Assembly: GCA_050745265.1 (NCBI GenBank)
Contig: JBOGKE010000042.1
Coordinates: 52,242-116,241, forward strand
From: RH2-MAG17b sp050745265
Lineage (GTDB): Bacteria; Acidobacteriota; Terriglobia; UBA7540
Direction: 5' to 3'
DNA: 64,000 nucleotides
The translations under genes were made by a program, and so were the position numbers. This document shows, in pieces, positions 26,795-35,047 of this stretch. Numbering within the stretch: the first letter of the stretch is position 1; every line of letters starts with the position of its first letter. Below the pieces are notes generated by a model that was given only the letters and a program-made list of their open reading frames with translations, did no database searches and had not been told where the DNA came from.

Positions 26795-28348
26795 TTGGCA
26801 AGTACCTTAATGAATTTCACGGAATCAGTGCGGCTGGCGTCTCCGCTTCCCGCCGAGCAAGGCCGGGCGCTGGCGGTCGCGCTCGGCGGCCTCTGCGCCG
26901 CCGAGGTCTATCCCGCGTCAATCGCGAACATCGAGCGCTCGCTGTGTTTCCTTGCACGCCAGGGCGTGGAAAGGTACCTGGGCGTTTTCCCTTCCGATTC
27001 ATCTCTGGTGGCGAAATTTACCGGCGCCGAGGCGCAGGCGAGCGGCAACGGAAAACCGCCCGCCGTATCTCTATTTCCTACGAGTCCCGCGAACGCAGCG
27101 GCTCTGCGGGAGATTCTCCCGTTTCTGGTCGCTCGCCCGCTCGGCCTGCGCAAATCAGCCGGGTGCGGCGACCGCCTGGGCTTGGCGACTCCCGGCCACG
27201 TCCGCGCCGTCCGTCGCTCCGGCATGGCGCCGATTTTTGCGCAGCAATCGATGCGCGAGAACGCGCGCACAGGCCGCACGCCGCAGCAGGTGATGGACGA
27301 CGCGATGTGGGGCGTGTTTCAGGAGGGCTGGCGCGACGGGTACGGCGCCGACGCCGATCACCTCAAAACCGCGGCGGATATCGATGTGTGCGCCGCAGCG
27401 TGCTACACGTTTTATACCATCGACCCGGGCGAATACGTGGATAACGCGGCATCCACGGATCAGCCGGCTGCGCTGCGCGAGAAAGTAGACGCTCTTCCCT
27501 GGGATGCGCTCGAAGGTTCGCCCGCAGACTTGCTGAAGGGTCTTGGAAGCAGGCCGATCGATCTGGGCGGCTTGAAGCTCGCAATCACTCACGAGGAACT
27601 GTGGCGCGCAGCCGCGAAATACGGGCACGCCGTGGCGCACACCGTGGCGATGTACCGTCACGTCGAGAGCGCGGTCCAGGGCAGGCCGTTCGAGCTCGAA
27701 ATGAGCGTCGATGAAACCGAAACCGTCAGCACGCTGGCCGAACACGTCTACATCGCCCACGAGCTCAAAAGGCTCGGGGTGAAATGGGTGAGCCTTGCAC
27801 CTCGCTACGTGGGCGACTTCGAAAAGGGCGCGGACTACATCGGCGACCTCGCGGAGTTCGAGCGGTCGTTCACCGTACACTTGGCGGTTGCGAAAACTTT
27901 CGGACCCTACAAGCTCAGCCTCCACTCCGGCTCGGACAAGTTCAGCATCTATCCCATTGCTTCGCGGGTGGCGGGCGAACTGGTTCATCTCAAGACCGCG
28001 GGCACGAGCTACCTCGAAGCGTTGCGGGCCGTCGCTCGACTGAATCCGGAGCTGTTCCGGGCAATCGCTGAGTTCGCGCGCGAACGCTATCCCGAAGACC
28101 GCGCGAGCTATCACGTCTCCGCCGACCTCAGCAAGATGCCGGAGGCCGCGGCGCTCGCGGACCGCCAGCTCGCGCGCCTCCTTGACGACTTCCACGCGCG
28201 GGAGGTGCTGCACGTCACGTTCGGGTCGGTGATCAACAGCTCGCGCTTTCGCGTGCCATTCTTTGAAACCTTGCGAAGCAACGAAGAAACCTATTATCAG
28301 ATTCTCGAGAAACACTTCGAGCGGCACCTCGCTCCCTTTGGCCGGTAA
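26795..28348 (+). CDS. uxaE: Tagaturonate epimerase-like protein (UxaE family)
   Basis: This 517-residue protein matches my recollection of the UxaE family, which interconverts D-tagaturonate and D-fructuronate. Visible features include FEEGWRDGYGADADHLK-type (here QEGWRDGYGADADHLKT), FELEMSVDETETVSTLAEH, LGVKWVSLAPRYVGDFEKG, YKLSLHSGSDKFSIYP and REVLHVTFGSVIN, with acidic and histidine residues suitable for metal binding. The TTG start has AAGGAG seven bases upstream and lies 35 bases after the GH28 stop; an ATG at 26810 is too far from that site. The context (GH28 before, SDR after) fits galacturonate catabolism. Confidence 0.85.
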   Translation: MASTLMNFTESVRLASPLPAEQGRALAVALGGLCAAEVYPASIANIERSLCFLARQGVERYLGVFPSDSSLVAKFTGAEAQASGNGKPPAVSLFPTSPANAAALREILPFLVARPLGLRKSAGCGDRLGLATPGHVRAVRRSGMAPIFAQQSMRENARTGRTPQQVMDDAMWGVFQEGWRDGYGADADHLKTAADIDVCAAACYTFYTIDPGEYVDNAASTDQPAALREKVDALPWDALEGSPADLLKGLGSRPIDLGGLKLAITHEELWRAAAKYGHAVAHTVAMYRHVESAVQGRPFELEMSVDETETVSTLAEHVYIAHELKRLGVKWVSLAPRYVGDFEKGADYIGDLAEFERSFTVHLAVAKTFGPYKLSLHSGSDKFSIYPIASRVAGELVHLKTAGTSYLEALRAVARLNPELFRAIAEFARERYPEDRASYHVSADLSKMPEAAALADRQLARLLDDFHAREVLHVTFGSVINSSRFRVPFFETLRSNEETYYQILEKHFERHLAPFGR

Positions 28349-28409
28349 TATCGCGCCCGGGAGCCGCTGCCGCCGGGCCGTCCACAGAACGGCGAATACA
28401 CTCTCACCC

Positions 28410-29240
28410 ATGAACCTTGCTGAGTTAACGAAAACATACGATTTCACCGGCCGCACCGTCGTTATTACGGGCGGAACGGGCGTGCTGGGCAGCCGAATGG
28501 TTGATGCCCTTGCGGGCTGCGGCGCGAACGTGGCGATCGTCTCACGCAACAAAGAAAAAGCTGACGCGCTGCTCGCGAAACTGCCGCGGGCCGGCCGGGC
28601 GATTGTTGTGCGGGCTGATGTGCTCGACCGCGCTTCGCTAGAAACTGCCTCCCGCACCGTCGAGGCGGAATTCGGGCACATCGACGGGCTGGTCAACGCC
28701 GCGGGGGGCAACCATCCCCAAGCGACCGCGCGGCCGGATCTTTCGTTCTTCGACTTGCCCGAAGACGCGCTTCGCTTTGCCTTCGACTTGAACCTGCTCG
28801 GAACGCTGCTGCCCACGCAGGTGTTTGCTCGGCGCATGGCGGAGAAGCGCGAGGGAGTGATTCTGAATGTGTCGTCGATGAGCAGTTTCCGCCCGTTGAC
28901 GCGCGTGGTGGGCTATTCGGCGGCGAAGGCGGCGGTGAACAATTTCACGCAGTGGCTGGCGGTGCACCTCGCCCAGGAGTATTCGCACCGCATTCGAGTG
29001 AACGCCATCGCGCCCGGGTTCTTCCTCACTGAGCAGAACCGATTTTTGCTGACGGACAAGGAAAGCGGCGAGCTTACGGCGCGCGGCCGAAGCATCATCG
29101 CGCATACGCCGATGGGCCGCTTCGGCGAGCCTGACGATTTGATCGGCGCCTTCCTGTGGCTGCTTTCTCCCGCCTCCGCTTTTGTCACCGGCGTGATTGT
29201 GCCGGTGGACGGGGGCTTCTCTGCCTTCGCCGGCGTGTGA
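28410..29240 (+). CDS. SDR-family oxidoreductase, probable D-mannonate oxidoreductase (fructuronate reductase)
   Basis: This 276-residue short-chain dehydrogenase has a Rossmann nucleotide loop VITGGTGVLGSRM, the NAAGGNH motif, the serine in NVSSMSS and the active-site VGYSAAKAAV (YxxxK). The start MNLAELTKTYDFTGRTVVITGG resembles SDR D-mannonate oxidoreductases that reduce D-fructuronate to D-mannonate. The position 61 bases after uxaE makes it the next step of the same pathway. The exact substrate is inferred from context. It is convergent with the ligase gene, 9 bases away. Confidence 0.85.
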   Translation: MNLAELTKTYDFTGRTVVITGGTGVLGSRMVDALAGCGANVAIVSRNKEKADALLAKLPRAGRAIVVRADVLDRASLETASRTVEAEFGHIDGLVNAAGGNHPQATARPDLSFFDLPEDALRFAFDLNLLGTLLPTQVFARRMAEKREGVILNVSSMSSFRPLTRVVGYSAAKAAVNNFTQWLAVHLAQEYSHRIRVNAIAPGFFLTEQNRFLLTDKESGELTARGRSIIAHTPMGRFGEPDDLIGAFLWLLSPASAFVTGVIVPVDGGFSAFAGV

Positions 29241-29249
29241 TCGTGGCCT

Positions 29250-30986
29250 TCACCCTTCGCCTCTGCGACGGCGGGCGCGAGGTCGGCCGGATGGAGCGGC
29301 GTCGCGCGATGCGCTGACGCTGGGAGCACGCCCGCGGCGAGGCGCTTTCCGAATGCTGCGAGAGGATGCCGCGCGGGGATTCTCGGTGTCAAAGCGGCAA
29401 TCCTTCGGCTTGCGATCCGCCGCGAGCGAAAGGAAAACCGGCGCGCGCAGGCGGCGATCTTGCGTCCAGTTGGAGTACTTGACGCGCGCCACGAGCTCCG
29501 GCTTCACCCACGAGGAGGGTTCACGAGTGGCGGGAGTTTCGTCGAACGGACACCGATCGGAACTCAGGGCGAGGAGCTTTCCGTAAAGCGCCGCTTGCGA
29601 CTGATGATTAAAGCCGGTTCCGGCCCCGCCGATGTACCGCAGCGCCTTTCCGTCGTAGAGACCGAGCAGAAGCGCGCCGAAGTGCTCGCGGGCGCCTCGC
29701 GGAGCCGTCGAGCCGCCAATGACGGCGTTCAGCTCGCGCGTCACTTTGAACTTGGCCCAGTCGGGGCTTCGGCGCTCGGAATACGCGCTCAGCGCCCGCT
29801 TTCCGACAATACCCTCGAGTCGCTTCGCGCGCGCCGCCTCGAAAAGGTCCGTGCCTTTCTCCATCTCGTGATCGGAATAGAAGAACGGCGGCCGCGAGTC
29901 GAGCACGCGCTCGAGCAGCCGTTTGCGTTCGAGGAGAGGAGTGCGCCGCAGGTCGTATCCATCGCAGTAAGGCAAGTCGAAAATGAAGTAGCTCACGGGC
30001 GCGCTGCGCTGCAAGGCGGCGGACGGCGAGGCGACGTTGATCCGCGACTGCAAGCGCTCGAAGTTGCTGCGGCCGTCGGCATCCAGCACAACAATCTCGC
30101 CGTCCAGAATGGCGCTCTTGGCGCGCAAACGCTTCGGCAACGCGGCAAGCTCCGGATACTGACCCGTAATGATTCGGTCGTTTCTCGACCGGAGCGCCAC
30201 GCGTCCGTCTTGAATCCGGGCGAGCGCCCTCACGCCGTCCCACTTAATCTCAAATAGCCAATCGGGATCAGAAAAGGGCTGATCGACCAGCGTTGCGAGC
30301 ATCGGACGCAGCGTCCGCGGCAATGGCGCCTTCCGCGCGCCCGGAACTTCGGCCGCACCGCCTGCCGCTCCCTCAGCCGGACGCGAGGCGGGGATGGAAC
30401 GCCCCGGCTTTTTGCGCGGCAAATTCTGCTCGACCTCGCGCAGCGTTCTGCCGCTTGCGACGGAGCCGTCATGCGCTTCGATGTCCCAGTCTGCATCGGC
30501 CGCTTCGTCTTGGTGCTTAATCAACAGCCAGGGTTTGCCTTTTTGATCGCGCCCGCGAATCCGCACCAGCACAAACCCGCCATGCAGCCTCTCACCGTGG
30601 AGCTCAAACTTAATTTCGCCCTGGTTGTACTGCTGCGCCGCGGAGGCGGTGCCCACCGGCGTAAACGTGCCCCTGTCCCAAATGATGACCGGTCCCGCGC
30701 CGTAGTTCCCCTCCGGAATCACCCCTTCAAAGCCGCCGTATTCTAGCGGGTGATCCTCCGTTTCCATCGCAAGGCGCTTGTCGCTCGGGTTGAGCGAAGG
30801 ACCTTTCGGCACAGCCCATGATTTGAGAACTCCTTCGATCTCCAGCCGGAAGTCGTAATGCAAGCGCGTGGCATCGTGCTTCTGAATCACAAAACGGCGT
30901 TCCCCCGCTCGATGCTTGCGCTCGCCTGCGGGCTCGGGCGTGGCACTGAATCGCCTTTTCTTTCGGTATTCGCGCAGCGAGCTCAT
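29250..30986 (-). CDS. LigD-like 3'-phosphoesterase/ATP-dependent DNA ligase, no polymerase domain
   Basis: This 578-residue protein has an N-terminal 3'-phosphoesterase domain (about 1-160: FVIQKHDATRLHYDFRLEIEG, then HPLEYGGFEGVIPEGNYGAG) and an ATP-dependent ligase domain with FEIKWDGVRALA (nucleotidyl-lysine), LDGEIVVLD, LLERKRLLE and EGIVGKR..., then WAKFK and an OB-fold end with WVKPELVARVKY. LigD proteins seal double-strand breaks with Ku in non-homologous end joining. The polymerase/primase domain of full LigD is absent and no Ku gene is in the window. The last 40 residues are basic and low-complexity. Confidence 0.92.
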   Translation of the reverse strand: MSSLREYRKKRRFSATPEPAGERKHRAGERRFVIQKHDATRLHYDFRLEIEGVLKSWAVPKGPSLNPSDKRLAMETEDHPLEYGGFEGVIPEGNYGAGPVIIWDRGTFTPVGTASAAQQYNQGEIKFELHGERLHGGFVLVRIRGRDQKGKPWLLIKHQDEAADADWDIEAHDGSVASGRTLREVEQNLPRKKPGRSIPASRPAEGAAGGAAEVPGARKAPLPRTLRPMLATLVDQPFSDPDWLFEIKWDGVRALARIQDGRVALRSRNDRIITGQYPELAALPKRLRAKSAILDGEIVVLDADGRSNFERLQSRINVASPSAALQRSAPVSYFIFDLPYCDGYDLRRTPLLERKRLLERVLDSRPPFFYSDHEMEKGTDLFEAARAKRLEGIVGKRALSAYSERRSPDWAKFKVTRELNAVIGGSTAPRGAREHFGALLLGLYDGKALRYIGGAGTGFNHQSQAALYGKLLALSSDRCPFDETPATREPSSWVKPELVARVKYSNWTQDRRLRAPVFLSLAADRKPKDCRFDTENPRAASSRSIRKAPRRGRAPSVSASRDAAPSGRPRARRRRGEG

Positions 30987-31125
30987 AGGTTATTAGATAT
31001 GCTTCCCGGGTCAAAAGGGGGCGAGCCGCTGTAGCGCCGCCCGTCAAACCTGCCACTTTCGCGCCATCAGGTGACGGGTTTGGTTCCCTGGGGGGGCAAA
31101 AGAGAACTCGGCTGGCTCCGTTTCA

Positions 31126-31149
31126 CCCACGGCTTGCGCCGTGGGCTAC
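31126..31149. repeat. GTAG-type REP hairpin
   Basis: CCCACGGC-TTGC-GCCGTGGG followed by CTAC; on the other strand it reads GTAGCCCACGGCGCAAG..., the same foot as the other palindromes. A second small hairpin (GCCCGC-TCA-GCGGGC) follows at 31158-31172. Confidence 0.65.
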
Positions 31150-31195
31150 ACTCTTTCGCCCGCTCAGCGGGCTGACACTGCCGACGGATCTCTGA

Positions 31196-31360
31196 CTCCG
31201 GACACTAGGACATGTTCCCGGTCTTGACTTCTTTACCGTGGAGAGCGAGTTAAGCAGGATTCTTGGACGCAAGGTGGACCTGCATGCCCGAGGTTGGCTG
31301 AGCAAATACGTCCGCGAGCGGGCGTTGGCCGAAGCGGAGGTGCAATACGTCGCGCCGTGA
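31196..31360 (+). pseudogene. Remnant of an MNT-type nucleotidyltransferase (MntA-like antitoxin)
   Basis: The frame after a TGA encodes GLDFFTVESELSRILGRKVD and then LSKYVRERALAEAEVQYVAP before a stop. This is the C-terminal half of minimal nucleotidyltransferases (LGRKVDL...IRxRVLxEAxxLY). The GSxARG catalytic half is missing and a stop lies just upstream, so the gene is dead. The HepT remnant overlaps its end, as in intact MNT/HepT pairs. Confidence 0.65.
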
Positions 31361-31499
31361 TCCTCACGTCCATTTGCGCCACATGCTCGACCACGCGCAG
31401 GAGGCGGTCCGACGCGCGACCCGCGCTACGGCCTGTGTGCGCCCACCCACGAGGGATCGCGCGGCGCCGCGGGAACCGCGCCACTTATGCGGCCGATAA
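31353..31499 (+). pseudogene. Remnant of a HepT-like toxin gene
   Basis: The frame reads RRDPHVHLRHMLDHAQEAVR, the normal N-terminus of HepT proteins (RDPxxYLxHMLDxAREA), and then drifts into arginine-rich noise until the stop. The RX4-6HXY active site is absent and no start codon fits. It overlaps the nucleotidyltransferase remnant by 8 bases. Confidence 0.6.
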
Positions 31500-31506
31500 A
31501 TATAAT
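31500..31506 (+). promoter_or_regulatory. Candidate -10 element upstream of glnA
   Basis: A perfect TATAAT (31501-31506) stands in an AT-rich patch 118 bases before the glnA start. No good -35 hexamer is found at 16-18 bases upstream (GC-rich sequence), so an activator may be needed. No clear sigma-54 site was seen. Confidence 0.3.
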
Positions 31507-31623
31507 CAATGCCGCAAAGTCTTGACGAAATCCAGCGACCGCGACAAGATACCAAGGATGTCCTGAACAACTCAGCCCGCCAGTGGTAGGGGTGAGTCAC
31601 ACCGCAAATTAATTGGAGGTTCC

Positions 31624-33033
31624 ATGAAGCCGAGGGAGGTCTTGGACTACACCGCATCCAACAACGTGAAAGTTGTGGACATCCGATTCACCGATTTGCC
31701 CGGGATCTGGCACCACGTTTCTTTTCCCATTCACCAGCTCGAAGAAAAATCGTTCGAAGATGGCTTTGGAATGGACGGATCCAGCATTCGCGGATGGGCC
31801 GCCATCCACGAGAGCGACATGCTTCTGGTTCCCGACCCGAGCTGGACGATGCTCGATCCGTTTACGGACACGCCAACCCTCGTGATGATCGGGGACATCA
31901 TCGACCCGATCACCAAGCAGCAGTATCAGAAGGATCCGCGCTACATCGCCAAGAAGGCCCAGGCTTATCTGAACTACACCGGCATCGGGGATACGGCATA
32001 TTTTGGCGCGGAAGCGGAGTTCTTCATTTTCGACAATGTGCGCTTCGACCAGGCGCAGCAGCACGGATACTACTTCATCGACGCCGAAGAGGGCCGGTGG
32101 AATTCGGGCCGCGAGAAAGACAATCTCGGTTACCGGCCGCGGTACAAGGAAGGCTACTTCCCGGTGCCGCCGACGGACCATTACCAGAACCTGCGCAGCG
32201 AGATGGTGCTCTCCATGGAAAAGGCCGGGCTGAGCATCGAGTGCCATCACCACGAAGTCGCTACCGGCGGCCAGTGCGAAATCGACCAGAAGTTCAATCC
32301 TATTGTGACCTCCGCCGATTGGATGATGATCTACAAGTACATCATCCGCAACGTCGCCTATCAGTACGGCAAGACGGTGACGTTTATGCCGAAGCCTTTA
32401 TATCAGGATAACGGCTCGGGCATGCACACGCACCAGAGCATCTGGAAAGACGGCAAGCCGCTCTTTGCGGGCGATAAGTACGCTGGCCTCAGCCAGACGG
32501 CGCTCTGGTACGCCGGCGGGTTGCTGAAACACGCCGCCGCCGTCGTGGCCTTCGCCGCGCCGACGACGAATTCGTATAAGCGTCTCGTGCCCGGATTTGA
32601 GGCGCCGGTGAACCTCGCCTACTCGCGCCGCAACCGCAGCGCCGCCATCCGTATTCCGATGTACTCCGCTAGCCCGAAGGCGAAGCGGCTCGAATTCCGT
32701 CCGCCCGATCCGTCGAGCAATCCTTACCTCTCCTTCGCCGCCATGCTGATGGCCGGGCTCGACGGCATCGAGAATAAAATCGATCCCGGCGAACCGCTCG
32801 ATAAGGATATTTACGACCTTGGCCCCGAAGAGCTAGCGAAAGTCCCGTCGCTGCCCGGCTCGCTCGAAGAGAGCCTCCGCGCCCTCGAACGGGATCACGA
32901 CTTCCTGCTGAAGGGAGACGTTTTCACCGAGGAGCTGGTCGAAACCTGGATCGATTACAAGATCAAGAACGAAGTCCAGGCCATCGGCACACGCCCGCAC
33001 CCGTACGAGTTCGCGCTGTATTACGACATCTGA
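31624..33033 (+). CDS. glnA: Glutamine synthetase, type I
   Basis: This 469-residue enzyme condenses glutamate and ammonia to glutamine using ATP; length equals E. coli GlnA. Visible motifs are FGMDGSSIRGW (here DGFGMDGSSIRGW), FGAEAEFFIFD, the ATP-site segment KPLYQDNGSGMHTHQSIW, VPGFEAPVNLAYSRRNRSA and the region IYDLGPEE, which carries the tyrosine adenylylated by GlnE in related enzymes. Adenylylation control is therefore likely, although glnE and glnB are not in the window. TTGGAGG lies five to seven bases before the ATG. Confidence 0.97.
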   Translation: MKPREVLDYTASNNVKVVDIRFTDLPGIWHHVSFPIHQLEEKSFEDGFGMDGSSIRGWAAIHESDMLLVPDPSWTMLDPFTDTPTLVMIGDIIDPITKQQYQKDPRYIAKKAQAYLNYTGIGDTAYFGAEAEFFIFDNVRFDQAQQHGYYFIDAEEGRWNSGREKDNLGYRPRYKEGYFPVPPTDHYQNLRSEMVLSMEKAGLSIECHHHEVATGGQCEIDQKFNPIVTSADWMMIYKYIIRNVAYQYGKTVTFMPKPLYQDNGSGMHTHQSIWKDGKPLFAGDKYAGLSQTALWYAGGLLKHAAAVVAFAAPTTNSYKRLVPGFEAPVNLAYSRRNRSAAIRIPMYSASPKAKRLEFRPPDPSSNPYLSFAAMLMAGLDGIENKIDPGEPLDKDIYDLGPEELAKVPSLPGSLEESLRALERDHDFLLKGDVFTEELVETWIDYKIKNEVQAIGTRPHPYEFALYYDI

Positions 33034-33169
33034 GTTGCCGTCGTTCCGGGCAATGAGCGGTAGGGGCGCCGCGTCGCGTCGCCCCATTCTTGACTCCCTC
33101 GAAACCCCCATGCTAAATTCGAAGTTCTATAGATACCCTGCTCGGGCAGATATAGGGCTGTTACCCTGA

Positions 33170-33652
33170 ATGAGCGATGCATTAAGGCTGGTCGGATTCT
33201 TGTTTCTCCGCGGCCTTCCCACCGTTGTTTTTGTCATCATTCTGCTGGCCATCCTGGATCGCTTGTTCTTCCGCCCGATTGCGGGAGTGATGAAGAAGCG
33301 CACCGAGCGCACAGTAGGAGCGCTCGACCGCGCCCGCGAACAGGTGAAGCGAGCCGAGGGGAAGTCCCGCGAGTACGTGACGGCGCTGAACGCCGCGCGA
33401 GCGGAAATCTACCGCCAGCGCCAGGCAGAGCATCAGGACGCCATGAAGGAGCGCGACCGCGCGCTCGGCTCCGCGCGCGAGCGCGCCGAACACATGCGTA
33501 CGGCGGCGGAGGAGGAAATCGCCGCGGAAAAGTTCGAGGCGGAGCGGCAGTTGTTTTTCTCCTGCCAGCGGCTGGCCGGCGAGATTGCGGATAAGCTGGT
33601 CGGCGCGGACCCGGGTTCCGTTTCCGCTCCGGAGGGAGGCGTAGAAGCTTGA
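33170..33652 (+). CDS. atpF: ATP synthase F0 subunit b (first copy)
   Basis: This 160-residue protein has one N-terminal membrane helix (LPTVVFVIILLAILDRLFF) and a long charged coiled coil, the form of the F0 stator subunit b. It starts at an ATG with little ribosome-site signal. Its stop overlaps the start of the second b-type gene in a TTGA. Two different b subunits, as in b/b' enzymes, probably make a heterodimeric stator. Confidence 0.85.
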   Translation: MSDALRLVGFLFLRGLPTVVFVIILLAILDRLFFRPIAGVMKKRTERTVGALDRAREQVKRAEGKSREYVTALNAARAEIYRQRQAEHQDAMKERDRALGSARERAEHMRTAAEEEIAAEKFEAERQLFFSCQRLAGEIADKLVGADPGSVSAPEGGVEA

Positions 33653-34272
33653 GAGTTCGGCGCGCGATCCCGGTTCTCCTTTTCGGCCTCTGCCTTGCCG
33701 GCGTGCCGCGCCCCAGCGCCGCCGCTGTTGTTGCAGCGCCCGCGGCGAATGCGTCGGTAGTGAAGCCGGCCGCCCAGGCCAAGTCCCCGGCGCCGCGCTC
33801 CAGCCACGAGAATCTGTTTGACTGGATCAATTTCATTCTGCTCGTTGTGGTCTTGGTGTACCTGCTGCGCAAGCCGCTGGCGCATTTTTTCAGCAACCGC
33901 TCGCGCGAGATCGAGCACGCTCTCGCAGAAGGCCGGAAGGCTCTGCAGGCGGCGCAGGCGCAACTTGCCGAGGCGGAAACCAAGCTCGAGCGCCTCGAGC
34001 AGGAGATCGCGGGCTACAGGGCCAGCGCAGCCGAAGAGCGCGAACGCGAAATCGAAAAGGTCCGCCGGGCAAGCGAGCAAGAAGGAGAGCGAATCCTCGA
34101 ATCGGCGCGCAGCATGATCGCGAGCGCCACGGAAGCCGCCCGAATCGAGATCAAGCGCGTGGCCGCGACGCAGGCCGTTGCGCTGGCCGAGAAAATCATC
34201 CGCAGCCGTTTAGATGACCCGCGGCAAGCCGCGCTGGTGAACAGGTTTATTGAGGGAATCAGGAAGGATTGA
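33649..34272 (+). CDS. atpF: ATP synthase F0 subunit b' (second b-type subunit) with signal-like N-terminus
   Basis: This 207-residue protein starts at a TTG that overlaps the previous stop, with GGAGG nine bases upstream. An N-terminal hydrophobic segment (IPVLLFGLCLAGVPRPSAA) and an Ala/Pro-rich linker precede the true membrane helix (WINFILLVVVLVYLLRKPL) and the coiled coil with REIEHALAEGRKALQAAQAQ. The extra N-terminal segment resembles a cleavable signal peptide, which is known for b subunits of some Acidobacteriota and Deltaproteobacteria. It pairs with the first b subunit to hold delta and the F1 head. Confidence 0.9.
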   Translation: MRVRRAIPVLLFGLCLAGVPRPSAAAVVAAPAANASVVKPAAQAKSPAPRSSHENLFDWINFILLVVVLVYLLRKPLAHFFSNRSREIEHALAEGRKALQAAQAQLAEAETKLERLEQEIAGYRASAAEEREREIEKVRRASEQEGERILESARSMIASATEAARIEIKRVAATQAVALAEKIIRSRLDDPRQAALVNRFIEGIRKD

Positions 34273-34316
34273 GGTCATTCCGCCGTTGATTCAATGACTC
34301 AATCGGGTGAGGGATC

Positions 34317-34859
34317 GTGCCGCAAGCCGTAGCCGAACGATACGCCCGCGCGCTCGCCGACGTGGTGGAAAAGGAAGGAAACTACGCCACCGCGGCGCAA
34401 GAACTCGAAGCGTTCGCCGGGGTTTATCGGGAAAGCGGCGAGTTGCGCGAAGTGTTTGACAGTCCCGCCATCAAGCCGGAACAGAAGCTGCGGGTCCTGA
34501 ACGCGATCATCGAGCGGCTCGGCACGTCGCGCGTGACGGCGAATTTCCTGCGCGTTCTGCTGCGCCACTATCGCGTCAATCTCGTGGAAGAGATTCGCGC
34601 CGCTTTCCAGGGGATCGCGAACGACCGCCTCGATATCGCCGAGATGAGCGTGATCTCCGCCTCTCCGCTCGGCGGCCCGGAAAAGGCGGCGCTTAGCCGG
34701 CGTTTTGCCGTGCTCACCGGCAAGCAGGTTGAGATCACTTTCAGCGCCGATCCCGCCCTGATCGGCGGCGTGGTGGCCCGGATCAAGAGTACGGTCTACG
34801 ATGGCTCGGTACGCGGCGCGCTCGACGAAATGCAGCAACAGATCGCCGCCGTGGTGTGA
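34317..34859 (+). CDS. atpH: ATP synthase F1 subunit delta
   Basis: This 180-residue subunit connects the b stator to the alpha subunits. It starts VPQAVAERYARALADVVEKEG from a GTG with GAGGGATC just upstream. The family's C-terminal segment (ADPALIGGVVARIKSTVYDG...) is complete. It follows atpF' by 44 bases and precedes atpA, the usual delta-alpha order. Confidence 0.93.
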   Translation: MPQAVAERYARALADVVEKEGNYATAAQELEAFAGVYRESGELREVFDSPAIKPEQKLRVLNAIIERLGTSRVTANFLRVLLRHYRVNLVEEIRAAFQGIANDRLDIAEMSVISASPLGGPEKAALSRRFAVLTGKQVEITFSADPALIGGVVARIKSTVYDGSVRGALDEMQQQIAAVV

Positions 34860-34864
34860 TCGAG

Positions 34865-34999
34865 CAGCGCAGACTTGCTGTTCAACATCTGCGGATTTTA
34901 TTGTAGCCGAACAAAAAGCCGCGGAGGTAAACGACCACTCCGAGCTACTTCTGCCATCGCACAAAAGCCGCAGACCTCAAACGCGGAGGTCTGCGCTAC
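34865..34999. repeat. Cluster of three GTAG-type palindromes between atpH and atpA
   Basis: Three hairpin units lie in tandem: CAGCGCAGAC...GTCTGC-type at about 34865-34908 ending TTGTAGC, a second ending CGAGCTAC (34946), and a third, AAAAGCCGCAGACCTC...GAGGTCTGCGCTAC (34963-34999). On the reverse strand each unit begins GTAGC and ends GGCTTTT. They lie within the operon and could attenuate transcription or stabilise message ends. Confidence 0.65.
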
Positions 35000-35047
35000 T
35001 CGCTACCCCTCTTGACTGAGGCGCGAAAGGGACGAACGGAACGCAAT

